Shown in pieces: positions 59,380 to 64,000 of a stretch of DNA of 64,000 nucleotides (positions are counted from its first letter, which is position 1; each line of letters begins with the position of its first letter). Below the pieces are notes generated by a model. That model did not search any database and was not told the DNA's origin. It worked only from the letters and a program-made list of their open reading frames with translations. Where the stretch lies: positions 558,001-622,000 of the forward strand of contig NZ_CP019650.1 in NCBI RefSeq assembly GCF_001999945.1, read 5' to 3'. The DNA is from Microbulbifer agarilyticus. GTDB lineage: Bacteria > Pseudomonadota > Gammaproteobacteria > Pseudomonadales > Cellvibrionaceae. A program made the position numbers and the translations under genes.

Positions 59380-62268
59380 GTGTATCACTTCCCTGAATCT
59401 ATTTGCCCAGCACCACTGCAAGCCCGGCTTCAGTCACAGTGGCAAAGCTGGTGTGAGCAGGCAGGGAAGGACGAGGCCGCTGCGCTGGAGGCGCAATTGC
59501 AGGCGGATGCATCGCAGCCCTTGTTAGTCGCCAGAGCACTGCTTGGGTCTGATTTTCTTTTGCAGCAGTGTGCGCGAACCCCCGGGTTACTCAGTGAGCT
59601 GCTCGCCAATGATGACTTGGGGCTGGCGATGCCGGACCTCTCTACCCTAGAGAGCGATGAGGATCTGGAACGCGTCCTGCGTTTTTTGCGCAATCGGGTG
59701 ATCACCGAGGCCATCTGGCGGGACTTTGCCGGCCAATGGGATATCCCAAAGGTGTGTGCCCGTTTGACCGAACTGGCCGAGATTTGCATTCAGGCAGCGC
59801 TAGACTGGCACTGGCAGAAAATGGTCGAGCGCCACGGAGAGCCCCGCAATCGCGAGGGGCAGGTTCAGCCAATGATTGTGCTGGGTATGGGCAAGCTGGG
59901 TGCGCGTGAGCTGAACCTTTCGTCGGATATCGATCTAATTTTTGCCTATCCGGAGCCGGGGCAAAGTGGCGGTGATTCATCAGAGATTAAACCCCTGGAG
60001 AACCAGGCGTTTTTCCAGCGCCTCGGCCAGCGCCTGATTAAATCCCTGGATACGGTAACCGCCGACGGTTTTGTGTTTCGTGTGGATATGCGCCTGCGGC
60101 CCTACGGCGACAGCGGCCCACTGGTAAGTCATTTCGCTGCGCTGGAAGACTACTACCAAACCCAGGGGCGCGAGTGGGAACGCTACGCCATGATCAAGGC
60201 GCGGCCAGTGGCTTTTTCCAGCCTGCCGGGCGGGGCACAGGCCGCGGAGGAGTTAATGGAGCTACTGCGCCCATTTACCTACCGGCGCTATATCGACTTC
60301 AGTGTGATCGAAGCACTGCGGGAAATGAAAACCCTGATCCAGCGACAGGTACGCGCGCGCGGCCTCACCGATAATGTGAAGTTAGGGCGCGGCGGCATCC
60401 GCGAAGTGGAATTTATTGCTCAGGCCTTCCAGCTTATTCGCGGCGGCCGTGAGCCAGACCTGCGCGTGCGCAATATCCTGAAGGTCTTGCCACTGCTGGA
60501 GCAGGACGGACACTTACCCCTGGGCGCGGCCGATCAATTGCGCGATGCCTACCTTTTGCTGCGCCGGGTAGAACACGGTCTACAGGCGGAAAAAGACCAG
60601 CAGACCCAGACGATACCCGCGGAGAGTGAGCGGCGCGAGCAGCTGGCCTTTGCCCTGGGGTACGCAGGGTGGGAGTCCCTCGAGGAAGAACTGCTGCTGG
60701 CGCAGACAGTGATCGAGCGCGAGTTCGACCAGGTCATTGCACCGCCGGAAGAAAGCGACGAGATCTCCGAAAGCGATCGCTGGGAATTGCTGTGGAGTGG
60801 CTGTGAGCGCGACAGTGATCGCGACACTTGGCTCGCGCAATTACAGGGTGCGGGTTTCGTACCGGCGAAGAACGCGCTGGAGGCCGTCAGTGCGTTGCAT
60901 GGTGATCGAATTGTCTCGGCCTTGCCTGTTGCCGGACGTCAGCGCCTGGATCAGACCATGCCGCTGCTGCTCACTGCGGCCGCGGAAGTTGGCGAGCCTC
61001 TGCTGGCACTGGAGCGGGTGTTACCGCTGTTGCGCTCGATTCTACGCCGCAGTGCCTATCTGGTGCTGATCAACGAAAACCCCCCGGTGTTGCAGCAGCT
61101 GTTGCGACTATGCAGTGCCTCGCCGTGGATTGCTGATCAGTTGGCGCGGCATCCGGTGTTGCTGGATGAAATGCTCGACCAGCGGCGCCTGTTACAGCCT
61201 TCCACGGCGCAGGATATCGCCGATGAGCTGCGCCAGCATATGCTGCGGGTAGATACCGACGACCTCGAGGCGCAAATGGAAGCGCTGCGTCATTTCAAGC
61301 AGGGGCAGAGTCTGCGCATTGCGGCGCAGGAAGTTACCGGTGCCCTGCCGTTGATGAAGGTGAGCGATTCCCTTACCTGGTTGGCGGAAGCGATCTTGCA
61401 GCAGTCACTTTCATTGGCTTGGCAGCAGGTAACAGAAAAACACGGAATGCCAAACGGTGCCAGCACCGACGATATGCGTTTTTCGATTGTTGCTTACGGC
61501 AAGCTCGGCGGTCTGGAGCTGGGATATGGGTCGGATCTGGATATTGTGTTTGTGCACGATGTCGATGGAGCCGGTTACACCGATGGCGAGCGGACACTTG
61601 ACGCGCAGAGCTTTTACACGCGCCTTGCCCAGCGCCTGATCCATATCTTGCAGACTCGCACACTGAGCGGTGCGCTTTACGAGGTAGACACACGCCTGCG
61701 ACCCTCCGGTAATTCGGGCCTGCTGGTGACTTCGCTGGCTGCATTTGAAAAGTATCAACGAGAGAGCGCGTGGACCTGGGAGCATCAGGCTCTGGTGCGC
61801 ACCAGACCTGTGGCGGGCAGTGGGCGCCTCGGACAAGCTTTCGAAGCTCTGCGCACGCAGTTGCTATGTGAAGCGCGAGATGAACAGAAATTGCGTAAAG
61901 AGGTGGTGGCTATGCGCAATAAGATGCGTGCACACCTCGATAAGAGCAATGATCGGCAATTCGATCTCAAGCACGGCACCGGCGGTATTGTGGATATCGA
62001 ATTTATGGTTCAATATGCCGCATTGGCCTGGGCACAGCGCGCCCCATCAATCGTGCGGTATACCGATAATATTCGCATCCTTGAGAGCCTCACCGAGGCA
62101 GGCCTGATGCCGGCCCATCAAGCCGCGCATTTGATCGACGCCTACAAAGCCTACCGATCTGAAGGTCATCGCCTGGCATTACAACAGCTGCCGGGGGTTG
62201 TATCCGGTGACCAATTCGAAGCGGAAAGAAAGACCGTTACAACAACTTGGCAGCAGATGCTGGGCTAA
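59380..62268 (+). CDS. glnE: Glutamine synthetase adenylyltransferase/adenylyl-removing enzyme
   Basis: A 962-residue bifunctional enzyme controlling glutamine synthetase by adenylylation and deadenylylation in response to PII. The first nucleotidyltransferase domain (about 100-440) has L-S-S-D-I-D-L-I-F near residue 190; the second (about 560-850) has G-Y-G-S-D-L-D-I-V-F near residue 720. The start is GTG at 59380, supported by AAAGGA seven bases upstream; an earlier in-frame TTG (59323) lacks such a site. Length fits the family (945-980). Confidence 0.95.
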   Translation: MYHFPESICPAPLQARLQSQWQSWCEQAGKDEAAALEAQLQADASQPLLVARALLGSDFLLQQCARTPGLLSELLANDDLGLAMPDLSTLESDEDLERVLRFLRNRVITEAIWRDFAGQWDIPKVCARLTELAEICIQAALDWHWQKMVERHGEPRNREGQVQPMIVLGMGKLGARELNLSSDIDLIFAYPEPGQSGGDSSEIKPLENQAFFQRLGQRLIKSLDTVTADGFVFRVDMRLRPYGDSGPLVSHFAALEDYYQTQGREWERYAMIKARPVAFSSLPGGAQAAEELMELLRPFTYRRYIDFSVIEALREMKTLIQRQVRARGLTDNVKLGRGGIREVEFIAQAFQLIRGGREPDLRVRNILKVLPLLEQDGHLPLGAADQLRDAYLLLRRVEHGLQAEKDQQTQTIPAESERREQLAFALGYAGWESLEEELLLAQTVIEREFDQVIAPPEESDEISESDRWELLWSGCERDSDRDTWLAQLQGAGFVPAKNALEAVSALHGDRIVSALPVAGRQRLDQTMPLLLTAAAEVGEPLLALERVLPLLRSILRRSAYLVLINENPPVLQQLLRLCSASPWIADQLARHPVLLDEMLDQRRLLQPSTAQDIADELRQHMLRVDTDDLEAQMEALRHFKQGQSLRIAAQEVTGALPLMKVSDSLTWLAEAILQQSLSLAWQQVTEKHGMPNGASTDDMRFSIVAYGKLGGLELGYGSDLDIVFVHDVDGAGYTDGERTLDAQSFYTRLAQRLIHILQTRTLSGALYEVDTRLRPSGNSGLLVTSLAAFEKYQRESAWTWEHQALVRTRPVAGSGRLGQAFEALRTQLLCEARDEQKLRKEVVAMRNKMRAHLDKSNDRQFDLKHGTGGIVDIEFMVQYAALAWAQRAPSIVRYTDNIRILESLTEAGLMPAHQAAHLIDAYKAYRSEGHRLALQQLPGVVSGDQFEAERKTVTTTWQQMLG

Positions 62269-62340
62269 GCGAGTAAAGTCTCGCCAGCTACCCAGTAGTT
62301 GTTCGCTGCCCGATTAAACTGTTTTTCATCAGGCTCTGTG

Positions 62341-62421
62341 CTGTAGGAGCCTGCCTGCAGGCGAATTGGCTCGACCCGGCTCAGACCGTTCCGCTCCCCC
62401 TCCAGCAGGCCGCTCCTACAG
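62341..62421. repeat. REP-like palindromic element upstream of ilvE
   Basis: CTGTAGGAGC (62341-62350) and its exact complement GCTCCTACAG (62412-62421) face each other. Each arm continues with GCCTGC-type sequence, giving two short REP-like units in head-to-head order (BIME-like) with a 61-base centre. The arm TGTAGGAGCCTGCCTGCAGGCGAA strongly resembles the REP family of Pseudomonas (shared GGAGC...GCCTGC...GCGAA frame). It lies 33 bases before the ilvE start. Confidence 0.75.
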
Positions 62422-62453
62422 AGTGCGTATTTAGAATTTTGTAGGAGATTCCC

Positions 62454-63410
62454 ATGTCTTTTGCCGATAGAGACGGCGTTATCTGGTTTGACGGTGAACT
62501 GGTTCCCTGGCGCGATGCCCGGGTCCACGTACTCACCCACACATTGCATTACGGAATGGGCGTATTTGAGGGCGTGCGCGCCTATCAAACCGCCGACGGT
62601 GGCACCAGTATTTTCCGCCTGCAGGAACACACCCGCCGTTTGTTCCGCTCCGCCAAGATCATGAATATGAGCATGCCTTACGACGCGGAACAGCTGAATG
62701 AAGCACAGCGTCTGGTGGTGCGTGAAAATGGCCTGGAAGAGGCCTACCTGCGTCCGATGGTGTTTTACGGATCGGAAGGTATGGGGCTGCGTGCCGATGC
62801 TTTGAAGACCCACGTGATCGTGGCGGCGTGGGAGTGGCCGAGCTATATGACGCCGGAGGCGCGTGAACTGGGGATCAAGGTGAACACCTCTTCCTACACA
62901 CGTCACCACGTGAATATTGCCATGTGTAAGGCCAAGGCCAATGGTAACTACATCAACTCCATGTTGGCGTTGCAGGAAGCCCTGCGTAACGGCTGTGAAG
63001 AGGCCCTGCTGCTGGACCCAGAGGGCTACGTAGCGGAAGGCAGTGGCGAAAACTTCTTCCTGGTTAGCGATGGTGTGATTTACACGCCGGAACTCACTTC
63101 CTGTCTCGACGGCATTACCCGCGCTTCTGTTATCCAGTTGGCCAATGAGTGCGGCTATAAGGTGGTGGAAAAGCGCATTACCCGCGACGAGGTTTATATT
63201 GCGGATGAGGCCTTCTTTACCGGTACCGCAGCAGAAGTGCTGCCGATCCGCATGCTGGATGGGCGCACCATCGGCGCGGGTCGCCGTGGTCCGATTACCA
63301 AGCGCCTGCAGCAGTTGTACTTCGATGTGGTGCAGGGCCGCAGTCAGGCTCATATGGGCTGGCTGAGCGATGTGCATGAAGGTTGTGAGGAAGTAGCGGC
63401 TTCTGCTTGA
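62454..63410 (+). CDS. ilvE: Branched-chain amino acid aminotransferase
   Basis: A 318-residue class IV aminotransferase, last step of valine, leucine and isoleucine synthesis. Motifs: W-F-D-G-E-L-V-P-W near residue 9, H-Y-G-M-G-V-F-E-G-V-R-A-Y near 32-44, the PLP Lys in C-K-A-K-A-N-G-N-Y near residue 160, and E-G-S-G-E-N-F-F near residue 195. The ATG has TAGGAG upstream. It follows glnE and the REP-like element and is followed by a strong terminator. Confidence 0.96.
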   Translation: MSFADRDGVIWFDGELVPWRDARVHVLTHTLHYGMGVFEGVRAYQTADGGTSIFRLQEHTRRLFRSAKIMNMSMPYDAEQLNEAQRLVVRENGLEEAYLRPMVFYGSEGMGLRADALKTHVIVAAWEWPSYMTPEARELGIKVNTSSYTRHHVNIAMCKAKANGNYINSMLALQEALRNGCEEALLLDPEGYVAEGSGENFFLVSDGVIYTPELTSCLDGITRASVIQLANECGYKVVEKRITRDEVYIADEAFFTGTAAEVLPIRMLDGRTIGAGRRGPITKRLQQLYFDVVQGRSQAHMGWLSDVHEGCEEVAASA

Positions 63411-63428
63411 TTCTTCCATTCCTCATAT

Positions 63429-63466
63429 AAAAAAGGGCGGGCATCGTGAGATGCCCGCCCTTTTTT
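63429..63466. terminator. Rho-independent terminator, bidirectional
   Basis: A 16-bp stem AAAAAAGGGCGGGCAT / ATGCCCGCCCTTTTTT with loop CGTGAG. It lies between ilvE and the convergent ligase gene. Confidence 0.95.
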
Positions 63467-63512
63467 ATATATTTATTTTTTGGTGATGTTTGCCCAGTTT
63501 GGCATATGGTAA

Positions 63513-64000
63513 TTATTCTTTGATTTTGCGCTGTTCTCTGGATTTTGTGCTTCGTAGTTGGCTAAGAACCAATTGCACCGCGAGGGGGATCCAGTAGAAA
63601 AACCAAATGTAATTAGGCTTGGTTAGAGGTTGTTGAGCATAGACGAGCATGGCCAAAACGCCAAAGCTCAGCCATAAGAAAAATGTCACCCTCAACCAAT
63701 TGATCTGTGGGCGCTGCTTCAATAGGCTAGCGCAGACAGCTACCAGCTGCCATAAGAACGCCACAAGGCCTAGTAGGCCACAAAAGCGCACGATATCTAT
63801 CAGGTAGTTGTGTGGGTGTGGTAAGGTGGTGTGGACGTCTAGAAAGACTTTGTGTGACAGGCCTGCCCCGATCATTGGCGCCTGGGTAAAGCCTTCCAGC
63901 GCCTTGCTCCAGAGTTCAATGCGTACGGAGTAGGCGAGGCTCCTTTGCAAAAGAGGGAGCTCCCCGAATAGCAGTTGGTAGCTTAACGGAACTGCTGATA
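63513..64000 (-). CDS. O-antigen ligase/polymerase (Wzy_C) family protein, N-terminal part outside the window
   Basis: The frame is open from its stop at 63513 to the right edge of the window, so only the C-terminal 160 or so residues are visible; a TTG at 63950 is not the true start. The visible part has the Wzy_C motif P-H-P-H-N-Y-L-I-D-I (residues about 44-53 counted from 63950), three further hydrophobic helices, and a basic C-terminal tail (S-K-S-R-E-Q-R-K-I-K). Such proteins ligate or polymerise O-antigen or glycans at the inner membrane. The exact function cannot be decided without the rest. Confidence 0.85.
   Translation of the reverse strand, partial: SAVPLSYQLLFGELPLLQRSLAYSVRIELWSKALEGFTQAPMIGAGLSHKVFLDVHTTLPHPHNYLIDIVRFCGLLGLVAFLWQLVAVCASLLKQRPQINWLRVTFFLWLSFGVLAMLVYAQQPLTKPNYIWFFYWIPLAVQLVLSQLRSTKSREQRKIKE

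Noticed and set aside
1..64000. tRNA, rRNA, CRISPR arrays, insertion sequences and prophage genes
   Set aside because: None recognised. The only palindromic mobile-type sequence is the REP-like element near 62.4 kb.

Overview
The window is a densely packed stretch of a GC-rich gammaproteobacterial chromosome. The order 5-FCL / 6S RNA / zapA / zapB-like / ygfB / pepP / ubiH / ubiI / gcvTH and the pairs ptsP-rppH and lgt-thyA-folA are arrangements shared by many gammaproteobacteria. A complete Na+/H+ Mrp antiporter, a Vibrio-like TonB2 system with DUF3450, and the orphan GspE next to glnE-ilvE suggest a marine, envelope-rich member of the Cellvibrionales (Microbulbifer-like). This placement is an inference from gene content and order; no rRNA or marker search was possible. 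No phage, IS element, CRISPR array, tRNA or rRNA was seen.

Layout. 1-5.2 kb: Mrp operon mrpABCDEFG (mrpA cut by the window edge) with overlapping genes. 5.3-11.9 kb: a GST, a membrane Ser/Thr kinase divergent from a DUF937-OmpA protein, an AraC regulator, a small winged-helix protein, a DUF4168 protein and a lytic-transglycosylase-like lipoprotein. 11.9-21.3 kb: rpiA, ilvA, a 48-residue membrane protein, 5-FCL, 6S RNA, zapA, a ZapB-like protein, then the operon ygfB-pepP-ubiH-ubiI. 21.3-27.3 kb: rhomboid protease, CNNM/CBS transporter-like protein, SLC13 permease, gcvT, gcvH. 27.4-32.7 kb: ptsP and rppH (minus), HAD phosphatase and imelysin-family lipoprotein (plus).

32.8-38.6 kb is the most distinctive block: four peptidoglycan genes on the minus strand, three L,D-transpeptidases (3-3 crosslink formation) and a MepK-like endopeptidase (3-3 crosslink cleavage). 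A perfect 14-bp LacI-type palindrome lies between the transpeptidases and mepK. 38.9-42.1 kb: an NRDE protein, then lgt-thyA-folA. 42.4-48.6 kb: an energy-transduction operon (DUF3450, TtpC-like ExbB, ExbB, ExbD, TonB, TPR) using strongly biased codons, with a structured spacer between exbB and exbD, followed by a second TonB gene.

48.6-57.3 kb: DJ-1/PfpI protein divergent from a LysR regulator, ilvD, argA, an unknown 158-residue protein, phzF-like isomerase, and the phosphate pair DUF47-pit. 57.5-64 kb: orphan GspE-type ATPase, glnE, a REP-like palindrome, ilvE, and the 3' end of an O-antigen ligase/polymerase gene that runs off the window. Branched-chain amino acid synthesis is spread over three sites (ilvA, ilvD, ilvE), and nitrogen control over two (ptsP, glnE).
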